Shown piece after piece: positions 1-13,635 of a stretch of 64,000 nt of DNA. Under the pieces are notes generated by a model. The model did no database searches and was not told the DNA's origin. It saw only the letters and a list, made by a program, of their open reading frames with translations. The number at the start of each line of letters is the position of its first letter. The first letter of the stretch is position 1. This DNA comes from Bactericera cockerelli (Eukaryota; Arthropoda; Insecta; Hemiptera; Triozidae). The stretch spans positions 30,180,058-30,244,057 of the forward strand of contig CM044964.1 of the NCBI GenBank assembly GCA_024516035.1. The letters run 5' to 3'. The translations under genes were made by a program, and so were the position numbers.

Positions 1-259
1 ACTGTATTTACGGAGTTAGATGCCATTCTTTGTCGAGCGGCAGGGGACTTGTAAAAATAATTCAAAAAAATAATATCTCGAGAACCACTGAGTTAAATCA
101 AAAGTGTTATAGAACATTAATGGTTGGAAATGATCTATACTACCACCTCTTAAGAGATTTTACATTTAGTCTGTTACACCCTGTATTTATATTATTTTTT
201 TTTTTTACTTTATCTATATCTGTTTATTATTATAAAGAAAAGGATCAAGTGCTATATTT

Positions 260-2881
260 CTACGTGGCATTGGCGTTTTCCCGGTTGCACTTCAGGGACG
301 TGATCTTGAACCTGGGTGTAAGCCAGGGCTGGTCCCACACCTTCACTGTACACTCGTTGTAGTCAGGGTCCTTGCTGTCTGCCGCATCAGCAGGCACCGA
401 GCAGACGGGCTTGGGGGCTGCCTTGGTGCAGTCAGAGCGCGCGGCTTGGAGCTTGATGGTGTACAAAGCACCCGACACCACCTGGTGAGAGGAATTGATT
501 CAGTTCGATCACTCAGTCAGTCCTAATCCTTCAGTTACCCAACGCTCAGTAGCTCGAGCTAACATCACTACTGACTACATCATTATAGCTGGATCGATAA
601 GGTAGTTGGTTATTAATCCAGAATGATTGCATAGGGTTTATAGGAAGCAAAATAATAATTATGCAGGGCAAATAAGTGTTTAGTGTGAAATTAAGGGCGG
701 AATGAATAGACAACATCAATAACTTAAGTCGTTGGTAAGTGACGATTTTCCCTATCTTACACAGTACGCAATCCGTGATTTAGCGCCACAGAGGTATTAC
801 AAAAATGTCTATTAATTCCGTCCTAATTTTATTTCAGTTCAGTCACTCAGTCAGTCCTAATCACTGAGATCATATAACATAGAGGGAACCCGATGTATCA
901 AGATTTGCGTCCAAGAGGGACCATCAGCTGATTTCAAAATCAGTGCCGAAGTTGTAGTAATTTTTCTCTCGCGAAAGAGTGGGTACCTAAACTACCTAAT
1001 TCTTCTAAAATAATATTTTTACTTTATTCATACTTACCTATCAGTTAAGTTCTTCTTTGCTTTCACTTTTACGTTCCTTATTTTCTACTTAGTATGTAGT
1101 AATATAAGATTTGGTATCCGACGTGAAAATTAAGGATGCTTAGATACCCGCCACTGCATGAAGTAAACAAAAAATTCAAATAAATTGAACCAATCAGAAG
1201 CCGGGATTTGTTGAAAGAGGGACCATCAGCTGTTCAAAGTTGGACGCATAAATTTGTTCAACTCGAGATAGGTTCCCTCTATGATATATGATCTCAGTGG
1301 TCCTAATCTTTCAGTTACCCGACGCTCAGTAACTCGAGCTAACATCACTACATCATTATAGCTCGATGGATAAGGTAGTTCGTTATTAATCCAGAATGAT
1401 TGCATAGGGTTTATAGGAAGCACGCAGTAATATTGTGTAATTCGTATTATTAGAAAGGACAAAATAATAATTATGCAGGGCACTGAGCGCACGATTAGCT
1501 CAGTGGTTAAGCACTCGCTTGCCATGCGGAAGGTCCCGGGTTCGATCCCCCGTGCCGACAAAAATTTGTATTCTTAATTAAATTACAATTGTTTGTAAGG
1601 GATACCTTCCAGTGCGCTCGTGTTGACCCAGCACCTAAATGGGAAGTATTGTGTCACTTCTCGCCCATCAGAGGGGAGGCATACTACGGGATGGGCAGGC
1701 TACAACACAGACCACAAACGTCTACAGTAGCTCCTGTTTCATGGCTACGAAATAAAAAAGGCTATGGAACACTCATCTTTAAAAAAAAAGAAGTGTTTAG
1801 TGTGAAATTAATAGACCTTTTCTTATACCTCTGTGGACTTAAGTCTAGATCTAGAATTTGCGTATTGTTTTAAATGGGGAAACTATTGCTTGAGTCCGAA
1901 TTTGTGATCTCGATTTCGTTTTATTTTAATTTCACCATTGGTATTGAAAATACGACACTTTCCTTATTAAAGGAGAAGGAAAGTAAAAATATGTATCTCA
2001 AGAGAAACGATACATAATTTTGGGCGCTTGGATATATTTGGACTTTCGACAGTAATTCATATGGTCTGAAGAGGGAATATGCCATGTCCCTCTCCCCCTT
2101 ACCCATAACTCCAATAATACTCTGTCTCTCTCTTTCTCTCTCATTCTTGAACTAAAAATTGTTAATCATCATAGGGTGGCGTCATCGAGAACGATGGTAG
2201 CCAGACAGTGGAGGAATGACTCACTCAGCACTTCTACCACTGACTTTCCAAGGAGGCTAATAATTGACAAGGGCCCCCAGAACCAAGCCAATGCTGGTCT
2301 ACTCCCTGTTTATAGTCCCCCAGTCAGACTGCTGGTCTACTCCCTGTTTATAGTCCGCCAGCCAGACTGCTGGTCTACTCCCTGTTTATAGTCCCCCAGC
2401 CAGACTGCTGGTCTACTCCCTGTTTATAGTCCCCCAGCCAGACTGCTGGTCTACTCCCTGTTTATAGTCCCCCAGCCAGACTGCTGGTCTACTCCCTGTT
2501 TATAGTCCCCCAGCCAGACTGCTGGTCTACTCCCTGTTTATAGTCCCCCAGCCAGACTGCTGGTCTACTCCCTGTTTATAGTCCCCCAGCCAGAATTGTT
2601 AATAGGCAAAAAAAATCAACTCGAATAAAGCACAGCCTCACCTGTCGGGAGGCAGACACCACCTTGAAGAGCCCCAGTTTGTTGGCAGAGCCAGAGCCTT
2701 CACTGATGGAGTTGACAGCGAAGTGGGAAGCTTCCAGGACAGCAGGATCATTCTCATTCACACTGGCCGGGGCTCCGACAATGACCTCTTTCTTGGCAGA
2801 GCGCTCCACTATCCCGGCGTTAGCAAGAGTGCAGCAGAATAGTAGAGGGTACCAGAGGTGAAAGTAGATTTCGATTTCCAT
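260..2881 (-). CDS. Secreted cystatin, cysteine protease inhibitor (2 exons)
   Basis: Two exons give 153 aa: exon 1 complement(2642..2881) and exon 2 complement(260..481), joined in phase 0 at CAG|GTGAGG and CACCAG|GTGG. The ATG at 2881 opens a hydrophobic signal peptide (about residues 1-22, ending ANA|G). All three cystatin contact elements are present: the N-terminal Gly in VGAP (G36), the QxVxG loop as Q80-V-V-S-G84, and the PW pair (P132-W133). Cys98, 107, 124 and 145 fit the two disulfides of secreted family 2 cystatins. The family blocks papain-like proteases such as cathepsins B and L. A downstream in-frame exon start and an AATAAA on the minus strand (about 223-228), 32 nt past the stop, support the model. 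The intron carries a 38-bp minisatellite. The call rests on motifs; which protease it targets cannot be told. Confidence 0.9.
694..824. mobile_element. MITE-F copy
   Basis: 131 bp with inverted ends (AGGGCGGAAT ... ATTCCGTCCT) and the shared core ACACAGTACGCAATCCGTGA. It lies in the cystatin intron. Confidence 0.8.
1486..1600 (+). mobile_element. SINE-D head (tRNA-like)
   Basis: Box A-like TTAGCTCAGTGGTTAAGCA and box B-like GGGTTCGATCCCCC surround a loop reading TTGCCAT. The acceptor ends do not pair, so it is a tRNA-derived repeat, not a tRNA gene. A minus-strand copy is at 52067-52168, and both are joined to an ACAATTGTTTGTAAGG-like body. Confidence 0.65.
2286..2597. repeat. 38-bp minisatellite, about 8 copies
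   Basis: About eight head-to-tail copies of a 38-bp unit containing CTGCTGGTCTACTCCC and TGTTTATAGTCCC, nearly identical apart from the first two. It lies inside the cystatin intron, about 45 bp before the exon 1 donor, so copy-number change would alter intron length only. Confidence 0.9.
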
Positions 2882-4354
2882 GATCCGAATTTCTATAAGA
2901 ATTCTCAACACTTGGTAACACTAACTTACCTCTTTTAAACACACTTAAAAAATCAAAGATTTTTCCTATATTCTATGAATGTAGGATACTTTTTCCTAAA
3001 AGGATTCTAAAATAATTTTGTATAAATCAGATTTTATGATATCATAACAACACCAGTTATGATATACAAATGAGAATGATTGTGTGCTTTGGCCTGATTC
3101 AGTTCTAACTGTTCTACTATCAGTTCTGATAACACTGGTAACGTACATAGAAAAGGGTCAATTCACTTATCTCTTCATAGCCTGGGGTCAGTGAAAAAGT
3201 AAGAGGAACTGATTAGACGGTTTTCGTGTTTTGTTTTAAACTCCCTGATATCTGTATATCGACGTAAAAACAATTGGTAATAATATTACCCTGCAAGTCC
3301 GAAAACTATTTTTATAGTTTTTCTATTTTTCTACTGCACATGTCAAGTCCTGGCGTTACATATTTTTAACAGTGAACTTTCTGTGACCATAGGTTGAACC
3401 GAATATTATGAATCATTAAAAAACGTTTTATATGAGTACTATTATATTTTTTTTAATATTAAAAAGAAATGTGCTGACACGTGTTTCGTGTTACATATAT
3501 GTAACGCCAGTACTTGAAGGGTTTTAATAAACTCCCGTTTACCGGGCAAATTATTATAATAATTAGTTAACCATATAACCACTGGACTATTGCAGTATAT
3601 TTTATTCAAGTCCTCATGATGATGGTTGATCGCACATAGAAATATGTGGTTCAGGACGAGCCAACTTAGAAATAAAGTTGGCTGAAGACCATCACTCCTC
3701 CTCCAGCTGTATCCAAGCTGGCTACAACAACAACATTTTATTCAGTCTTCACCGTTTCAGATACTTCAGATAAATGAGACAACATAGCAGATAAATTATA
3801 AAATGCAATATGAAAACTTTTCTGTATTTATTTTATTATTAAGTATAACCTAGAATATTGAAGTTAATTCGAAGTTACCAATAGTTAAACACAACATAGT
3901 GATTACCATCACCGTAAACTCTCACCCATAGGGTACTGGGGAAATAATCAGGGTCTCTCAATAATATCTAAGGAAAGAAAAGAACCCATTGGTAAGAATA
4001 CTCTTTGTTGATTAAATTTTAAACCCAAGATCACAGTAATTTTAGATTGCAGAAGAAATCCTTTTCACACAATAAACACAATAATTATTTATCCATAAGA
4101 CACTCATCTCCCTCTTTCGTTGAATACTAAATGAGACCATTTTTGAAAATAGACGTTCCTCTATCCATGCGCCATGTTGAAAGTAAAAGGGAACACAATA
4201 CACACAAGTGCAGACATTTCAGGCTATCTAGTTCAATAACCACATATCTTCCACATGGCGAGTATTTCTTTTCAAAGCTATTTAGAAAGCTTACATTTTT
4301 ATTTAAAGTTATCAAGATAGCTCTTTTTCATTTCTCATGCTGCATGCTCAGTGT
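2882..4354. other. Intergenic region between cystatin and PRDX3
   Basis: AT-rich sequence between the cystatin start and the PRDX3 stop, both on the minus strand. It should contain the cystatin promoter and the PRDX3 3' UTR. I see no convincing coding exon or named repeat. Confidence 0.5.
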
Positions 4355-7300
4355 TCACTTCTTGTTCATTCTGTTGAAATACTCTTTGGACTCGGCAGGG
4401 TTTGGTTTTATGGTTGGGGAGTCGGGTTTCCAATTGGCAGGACAAACTGAAATCAGAATTTTATTATTATTATTATTTTTTTTTTTTTTACTAAACAATC
4501 ATCAACAAAAAATTAATAACAATAAATTATATATAAAAAAAACTAAGTAGTCACTGTGGCAGAGCGAGTTAGCGCGCTCGGCATTGCACACATGGTGACC
4601 TGGGTTCGATTCCCAGCGGTGGAGGATTTTTTCTGCTCTGTACTTGGATGTTCGGGGTCCACTCATACCTCGTGAGGAAAAATGAGTAGCTGCTTTAATG
4701 TGAAGCAGCGACCAGTGGCAGAATCTTAGGCAAAAAAATAATACAAGATATTGTAAATTAAAGTGGTAAAGTCCTATGATTCTGCGCTACCCACTAAAAT
4801 TGTGACATAATAACACAAAGAAAAAGCATTACTATATGAAAAAAACTTAGAAGTATGTACAAAAAATAAACAAATAATAAAGATCAATATTAATTTTTAT
4901 TTACAATTGTTTTGTAATCCGGGGCGAAGTTAAAGCCTTAGGCATTCTCTGCCAAGAATGGGTATGTATGGTTTTATTTATGGTGAAGCTCAAAGCCTCT
5001 TCACAATTTTTGTGAGTAGCGCAGCATTACTAAGAGCCTCCTTTACTTTTCGAATTATTATTCTATTACATTCATTTCTTTTTACTCTGGTAATGCCGCC
5101 ACTGGTCGTTACTCATACAAGTAACTACTCAGTTTGCTCACGAGGTATAAGTGGACCCCGAACATCCAAGTACGGAGCAGAAAAATTCCTGCTCCGCGGG
5201 TAATCGAACTCAGGTCACCGGGCGAGCAATGCCTAGTGCGCTAACTCACTCGGCCACGGTGACTACATTCTTTGTCAATAATGAAAATTGCTTCGGAAGT
5301 TTACAATATGTTAAAAATATTTATTTATTTTATATGTATCCATCCAAGGAACAATTAAAAAAAAAAACTATAACACCACCATATTTATGATCATAGCGTG
5401 TAGAAATAAGAAGTGTGGAAACCACCCCCCGCCGGCTTATGTGGCATCCTCAGCGCTAGTATCGCAAAGGAGTCTCCTCTCCTCGTCCCTCACCCGTATC
5501 AAATGTAAACATAAACATAAATAAACCACGAGAAATAATCTACTCCTTTGCGATGGTGTCGCGCTATGTGGCGTTTCCATGCAACTGGGGTTCGTTTCCA
5601 CACTTCTTAAATCTACACGCTATGCTTATGATATTAAATTCATCGATATACTTGGAAATAATATTAATTCCTCACACTTTTATTTGCTTGATCTAGGATA
5701 CTCTGTTTCTGAGGGTTTTATGTTTATTTCTTTCTTACCTTCACCGTATTTGTTTATGTTTATTTCTTTCTTACCTTCACCATATTTGTTAATGTTTATT
5801 TCTTTCTTACCTTCACCATACTTGTTTATTTCTTTCTTACCTTCGCCATATTGTTTATTTCTTTCTTACCTTCACCATATTTGTTTATTTCTTTCTTACC
5901 TTCACCATATTTGTTTATTTCTTTCTTACCTTCACCATACTTGTTTATTTCTTTCTTACCTTCGCCATATTTGTTTATTTCTTTCTTACCTTCACCATAT
6001 TTGTTTATTTCTTTCTTACCTTCACCATACTTGTTTATTTCTTTCTTACCTTCGCCATATTTGTTTATTTCTTTCTTACCTTCACCATACTTGTTTATTT
6101 CTTTCTTACCTTCGCCATATTTGTTTATTTCTTTCTTACCTTCACCATATTTGTTTATTTCTTTCTTACCTTCACCATACTTGTTTATTTCTTTCTTACC
6201 TTCGCCATATTTGTTTATTTCTTTCTTACCTTCACCATACTTGTTTATTTCTTTCTTACCTTCGCCATATTTGTTTATTTCTTTCTTACCTTCACCATAT
6301 TTGTTTATTTCTTTCTTACCTTCACCATACTTGTTTATTTCTTTCTTACCTTCGCCATATTTGTTTATTTCTTTCTTACCTTCACCATATTTGTTTATTT
6401 CTTTCTTACCTTCACCATACTTGTTTATTTCTTTCTTACCTTCGCCATATTTGTTTATTTCTTTCTTACCTTCACCATACTTGTTTATTTCTTTCTTACC
6501 TTCGCCATATTTGTTTATTTCTTTCTTACCTTCACCATATTTGTTTATTTCTTTCTTACCTTCACCATACTTGTTTATTTCTTTCTTACCTTCGCCATAT
6601 TTGTTTATTTCTTTCTTACCTTCACCATATTTGTTTATGTTTATTTCTTTCATACCTTGACCATATTTGTTTATGTTTATTTCTTTCTTACCTTCACCAT
6701 ATTTGTTTATGTTTATTTCTTTCTTACCTTCACCATATTTGTTTATTTTTTTCTTACCTTCACCGTATTTGTCAACAAACTGGAAAGCCTTCACAAGTCG
6801 CAACACTTCTTCCACTGATCTGCCCACTGGCAGATCGTTGATTGTTATCTGACGCAGCACTCCCTTGTCATCAATGATGAACAGGCCTGGAATAATGCAT
6901 GAATCACTCAATAATAATAATAATATTGTCATAGCCTCTTCCTTCCCAAGCGCTTTTATCATTTGTAGTGGTACCTGTCCGATGTGCATCCAAATGCACA
7001 TTTTCTGAGTAGTGATATCTTCCCGATCGCAATATAGAGTTTGTAATGGTATCTTCCCAAGGTGCATTCAAATGCACAAACACTTTTCTGAACTCATGTT
7101 GATTTTAATCTTTAATGTGAACGGATCTTTACCACAGACCAAAAAAATGTGCATTCAGATGCACATTGGGAAGGAAGAGGTTATTTATACGGCCCGATTA
7201 GGACTATTAAAGTCCCATTATTCCAGCAGTAAGCCCAAGACATATTATTATGTGGTAAAAATCCCAAATGGGAGGATAAATTGTCGTGTCCCGGCTGGGT

Positions 7301-10300
7301 TGGAACTCAATGGTAGTTTCTCATGTTAACATTAAACGTACTGATATTGAATACCGACCTCAATAGCTTGATCGATAAGGCGCGGACTTGTAACCTGGAG
7401 GTCGGTGGTTCAAGTCCCGGTTTCAGCGTAGATTTAGTAAAGCGAGTTTGAGTAGTTGTGATATCACGAAGGTGATTAACACAAATATGATAACTTATAT
7501 AAAAAATCTGGTGTAAACATCACACGACTTTCCTTATCCCCCAAAAAGAAGTCGAATTCCGCCACTGGTGACTCAACGGTAACAGATAGTTAAAAATCAG
7601 TGCCTAATTCGTAATCAGCACCTCAAGATCATTCGATTTGATATGTCGCAACCCTCATCAAGGGTGAATAATAAAAAATTTAATCCAAGCGGGTCCGCCC
7701 AAAATACCGATAAATTGGGGCTGGGTTCCAAAAAGTTCAAGATATCAAAAAAATGATGAGAGTAAACCCCTATTATTTTTTTAATCCGAGAAAATGTTGT
7801 TCTACTTTTCTTGTATCTTTTACCAATTCAAAGAAGCTGCGGTTGCGGCCAATTTTTGGGGCCCTGCGGCCGTGGGATGCGGCCGATTTCAACCAAAAGT
7901 TTCGTGGTCCGTCTGGTGTATAAAATCTTTTTCCATACCAAATTTCAAGTCTCTAGCTCTTACCGTTCTCGAGATATCCTGTTTACACACAGACACACAG
8001 ACAGACGCACGGACCAATGGCTGAAAACCACTTTTTTGGTATCCTGAGGCTATGATTCGTCCAGAAATGTGAAAAACTGGGTAGGTCAAATTTTCGACGA
8101 ATACAATATACTTTCCTTATTATAGGATAAGGAAAGTAAAAAAACTTTTCTGATATTGAATACTCCAGTTCTTGTTAGGTAATAACTTGGAGCCGACCTC
8201 CAAGGCTCAGTGGTTAAGAGCATTGGTTACTGACCCGGAGGTTGCGGGTTCGAATCCCGGCCGGAGCGGAAATTTCTGACCGAAATTTTCTGTTTCCGTA
8301 ATGGCATGGATGTAAAGGTAAAGTGCCCTGAAATAATGCCAAAGCGGTTCCGGGGCACACTAACCTTTACCTTTAAAAAAAAAGGTAATGACTTGGAAGG
8401 CTGATAGTCTGGGTGACTAGTAAAATGATTAGCACCAATGGAGTCCATCTCGATATAACCTTAGCAGTTGAAAGGTACATTAAACCCCCAAACATAACTA
8501 CATCACTTCACAATATTGTACCTGTCCCAGAGATGTCTGTCTGGTAATCAAGCGGTCGGGGGTTCAAAACCCAGCTGGGACATGACAAGTTATCCTCCCA
8601 TTTGTTATTTTAACCACACAATATATCTTGGTCTTACTGCTGGAAAAATGGGATGTATTTGTGAAAATTGGATATAATAATTAAGATAATTAGTATATGT
8701 CTTGTTTGGTAATGTTTTCCAACAAAAAGAAGAGACTACCTCTAGATTTTTTTATTGAAATCGTTTTGGAGGCCCTTGTTATTAATTATCAACATTCTTA
8801 GAAAGTCAGTGATAGAAATTCTATTGATTACTCTGTTCTTCACTGTCTTGATAGTTACCATGGTTCACACATATGGCACCCTTTTATAATGATGATTATT
8901 ACCTCTCAATGGAATGCCAGCAGATTCTATGAGAACACCATACGATGTGGCAATTTCTTTCTTGAAGTCTGCAAGAAGAGGATACTTGAGATCACCCAGT
9001 CCTCCATCCTGTAAGAAGAAAGATGATATTATTATTATTTTCAACAATTTGTAAAATGTTGCGCTCAGATATAATTTACATCTTTTCAGCAACTTGTGGT
9101 TGTGGATAAGCAATGTTGTTTGGGCAAGAGAAAAATAACAAAGTAACGCCCTGCACTTGTGTGCTAGTGACGTGTCATGAATAATATTGGTAAATTAGAG
9201 TACATTATTTCTGAGCAGTAACATTAATTTTATTGAATAAAATGATGTACAGTAAAAAGGAAAATCAATTGATAATTAATTAATATTAACAAGGAGGCTT
9301 ATCTGATAATATTACCTAAAAGATACATTATTTATTTATCTCTTTATTTTATTTTTATGGCATAAGATGAAATTCTAGTTGGGACAAAAATGAAAAAGTC
9401 TTTGGTAAAAAAAAATATTGGCTACACTAAGCAGGCCCAATTTTTAGACACTGATGATTCCTCTTAAAAAATAAATTATAACTACACCTATAAGAAAATA
9501 CAACAAAATATAGGTTGTGAAGATTGAGAAAGAGAGAGAAGAAAAAAAGGAACAAAATCAACGCGGTCCAATTCCAGGAATCAACCATAGTTTAAAAAGT
9601 TTTTAAAACTAACAAGCAAGCTAACAACAGAAAATATTAAAATGAGAACAAAACATGTATTTTTTAGAACCATATAAATGTTAGTTATTACTATATTCTC
9701 AAAAAAAAAAAAAAAAAAATGTAAAATAAATAAACGGTCTTTTTTCACTGTTAATTTTTTTCCCTCAAAAACTGCCTGAAATTCTGGAATCTTACTAGAT
9801 AAATGACTTGTCCTTCCATTGAATAGTGTGTTCTTGGTCTCCCTAACTAAAGGACCATTACAATTATAAAACCGCAATAACCATGAGATAAAAAAAAAAT
9901 CAGAGCAAAAAAATATTTTTTTATGCATAAAAACAAACATAATAATACTTCCAATTTCTAATATTATAAATTTCACGGAAGTAATATGCTCTTTGATATG
10001 GTTAAGCAAAAGCTTGTTTCTTTTTGGAAAACCTACATTACGAGGTGTGTTGATCCAGGCCAAATGAGTGAAATGAGAGTCACAAGATACTCCCACCACA
10101 CTTGCATTGATTTTGTTGAACTCTTCAATGTAATCACTGAATGCAATGATCTCGGTGGGACAGACAAATGTGCTGAAGATAGAAAAGGGAAAAATATTAT
10201 GTGGTTAAATATTTGTGAGGATATCTTATAATAATAATAATAATAATAATACTCTAGTGGAAGGTAGCTCACAAGGTGAGTTTAATACTCAAAGAATTTC

Positions 10301-13300
10301 CTATCAGCTAACTCTAGGAGTCTTAATAATATGTGGTCATTTAGTCAAATAAATGACAAAATTTCAAGCATTGGATTGGATCTGTTCCACAGATCATGGA
10401 TCTACTTGCTAGATTGTTCATTATAACCACATTGACTACCAAGCATTGGTTTTTATAAGAAAATGTTCAACCGTTAGACAAATTAGTAGCCAGACTACTT
10501 CAAATCAGGACGTTAAAACCAAATAGAATAGATCTAAATAGGGGTTGGTGTGATAATTAGTGTTTCTCTTGTGGAACTCCAACCAGTCTATAATAACAAT
10601 ACACAAATGGTCAGATTTGTGTATAACGAATATAACAACGAGAATAAGGGAGTAACATCTAAAACTTTCGCTCCTGAATAAATCTGAAATTTTAGAAATT
10701 TCAAACTTCCAATACAAATTTCAACATTCTTTTAATTCTATTTTTAATTTTTCTTTTATACTATGGAACCAAATAGTAAAGGTTATTTTGAATGTGATCT
10801 ATGTGGTGTTGTAACAGTGACAAAACATGGTCTGAAAATGCACAGAGATTCTAAAAAGTGTTTAGTTCGTCAATCTCAACCTCAACCCTGCAGATCAAAA
10901 GAAGCTTCTTGTGCTGAAAATAGTACACCAGAGAGCATCCCCGAGAACAATCAATCTTTTGTTGAACGATTAAAATCAGTGAGACAGAATACGCGAGTTT
11001 TGAACCGAATTCCAAAAGGTGCGAGACAAACAGCTGTTTCAAGATACACAGAACTAATCAACGAGTGCCTTCAGAATAATGACCCAAAATCCTGGGAAAA
11101 CTTGCTTCCTTACTCTGCCTTACAAAAGCCGAATCACGATTCCAAATACCGAAATCTGACCACTCAAGTTAAAAGAAATATTGAAAATCGAAATGGTATC
11201 CCGTATCCAAACCAGAATTTAAAAAGTAAGCATGATCAAGAAAACAACATCAGAAAAATTGTAGAATCTAAAATAAATGATGGTGATGTGAAAGGAGCGC
11301 TACGTGTGATTTCTTCTGGTGACACAGTAGCTCCCAAATCTGCTGATGTTCTTCGTCTTTTAAAAGAAAAACATCCAGATGCTCAATCTTCGGCTCGATA
11401 CCCAAGCACACCAGAGAATGTTGACTTTGAACCAGATGTCACCGTCAAGGAAACATTAAATGCAATAAGAAGTTTCCCCAATGGATCTTCAGGAGGGATT
11501 GACGGTCTGAAGCCTCAACATTTAAAAGACATGATGCATGGGACCACTGAACAATCGGCTGAAAACCTTCTGACTTCTTTGGCCAAACTTCTTACCCTGG
11601 GAATGAGGGGTCTTATACCTGAAACAGTGTGCTCAATACTTTATGGTGCTAGTCTAACTGCTCTATTGAAACAAGATAGCAATATTCGACCTATTGCTGT
11701 AGGTAATGTAATTCGTAGAATGCTTGGTAAGATTATCAGCAAAAGATTGATGATACCACTTGGAAACATGTTACGCCCCACTCAGTTAGGATACGGCACT
11801 CCAAATGGAAGTGAGATAGTGGTTCACGCGACTAGACATTTTTTAGATGATATCAATGATAAGGAGGATGAAATTTTATTGAAATTGGATTTTAAAAACG
11901 CTTATAATGAAATATTTCGTGATAAATTGTTAGATGAAGTGAAAGAATACTTCCCTCAATTCTTTGCTTTTATTTGCCAAATGTATAAAGAGCCATCTTA
12001 CTTGCTATATCAGGGAGACACAATCTTATCTGCACGAGGTGTTCAACAAGGTGACCCAATGGGAAGTTTACTTTTCTGTATAAGTTTACACAAATTGATT
12101 CAATCTCTAAAAAGTCCCTTAAATCTATGGTACCTAGATGATGGTTCATTAGGTGGTCCCATTGACGTGGTTTTAGAAGACTTAGAAAAAGTTATGTCTG
12201 CGGGTGAATCACTTGGTTTGTCACTAAACATGCACAAATGTGAAATTTACATTAAAAGTCAAGATCCTGTCGTACGTGAAAAATTATTGAAATCAATTTC
12301 AAAGAAATTTCCCGATATAATTCTACCGAGCGCATGCGAACTTACTTTGTTGGGTTCACCACTATTTCCAGAGGGGATACCATCCGCACTGAATAAAAAA
12401 ATCAATAAGATTGATCTCCTGGTACAACGCCTGCATGATCTCCATGCTCATCATGGATTTTTTATTCTTAAAAATTGTTTAAGTTTACCAAAGCTTTTAT
12501 ATCTCCTCAGATCATGTGAAGCTTGGAAATATGGTACATTAGAACTCAAAAAATTTGACCAAATAATTCAACAAGGATTGGAAATAATCACTAATGTCAA
12601 TATGAACGGAATTTCATGGCTGCAAGCTTGTCTACCAGTGAAATTGGGGGGTTTGGGCATTAGATTAGCGGCAGATGTAGCATTACCCGCCTTTTTGGCT
12701 TCTACACATTCTGTTGCTGCCTATATGTCACAAATCAGACCATCATTTTCTCTGGTAGACACAGCAAAAGATTCTCTAAGAGAATGGTGTAAGCTTTCCG
12801 AAGTCGCAACTCCCCCAAATTTCAACCTACAATATGATTGGGACAACCCGTTAATTAAGAAAAAGTATAATACTTTACTATCGGAAATACCGATACGCGA
12901 CAAAATAAGATTGGTTTCTTTACAATCAAAAGAAAGTGGCGCGTGGCTACAGGCCATACCAATTTCAAATGTTGGGTGTTTTATGGATAATACTTCCTTA
13001 AGAATCGCAATAGGTTTAAGGCTAGGTGCAACCATATGTGTACCCCATACATGTCGCTGTGGGTTTGATGTGGATGAAACAGGACAACATGGACTAAGTT
13101 GTGTTAAAAGTGGAGGGCGTTATTCTAGACACTGTGATTTGAATTATATACTGAAACGAGCCCTGGGATCTTGTCATGTTCCGTCTGTTCTTGAACCATC
13201 TGGTCTTTTCAGATTAGATGGGAAAAGACCAGACGGCATGACAATGGTTCCATGGAAGAATGGTAAACCTTTAGTATGGGACGTAACATGTGTGGACAAT

Positions 13301-13635
13301 CTAGCTAAAAGCAACATACAGTATTCACTACAAGGTCCAGGGGAAGCAGCGAAACATGCTGAAAAATTAAAAAAAGACAAGTATCGCGAAATTCACTCCC
13401 AATTCATTTTCTCTCCCTTTGCCGTCGAAACTTTCGGATCTTTTGGACCAGATGCCTTGGAACTATTTAATTCTATTTCCAAGTCTCTGGTACTTGAAAC
13501 GAAAGAGAGACGTGCAGGGGAGTACTTCCGTCAAAGAGTGAGTTTCGCGGTACAAAGAGGGAATGTGGCATCAGTAATGAGCACAGTGAAGAAAGACGAA
13601 TCGTTGAATGAAATATATTATATCGTTTGAACATG

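Larger units (their letters stand above)
482..2641 (-). other. Cystatin intron: repeats only
   Basis: This is the single cystatin intron. It holds a MITE-F copy (694-824), a tRNA-like SINE head (about 1486-1600), a short CTTTCCTTAT hairpin (about 1957-1995) and the 38-bp minisatellite at 2286-2597. I see no other coding sequence in it. Confidence 0.7.

Noticed and set aside
30..362. 110-codon ORF at the window start
   Set aside because: It overlaps cystatin exon 2 in antisense and contains repeat-like AT-rich sequence ending in TTACACCCTGTAT.
1486..1560. tRNA gene with a GCC-like loop
   Set aside because: The acceptor ends do not pair, the T-stem is imperfect and the sequence continues into a repeat body with another copy at 52 kb; it is a SINE head.
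4131..4550. 139-codon plus-strand ORF
   Set aside because: It lies over PRDX3 exon 7 on the other strand and includes a low-complexity tail; the minus-strand exon with VCPANW is clearly the real one.
5722..6765. CRISPR-like regular repeats
   Set aside because: Units are directly adjacent with no unique spacers, and the genome is eukaryotic.
5579..7067. Long ORFs of over 400 codons on both strands
   Set aside because: They are produced by a stop-free 30-bp tandem repeat in PRDX3 intron 6; only the short stretch 6758-6886 is true exon.
7353..7430. tRNA gene (TTGTAAC loop)
   Set aside because: Same head in three dispersed copies with a shared non-tRNA body, so a SINE.
8227..8448. Minus-strand ORF reading [14 protein letters not shown] sequence
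   Set aside because: This is the translation of the tRNA-like SINE-C head, a common annotation artefact.
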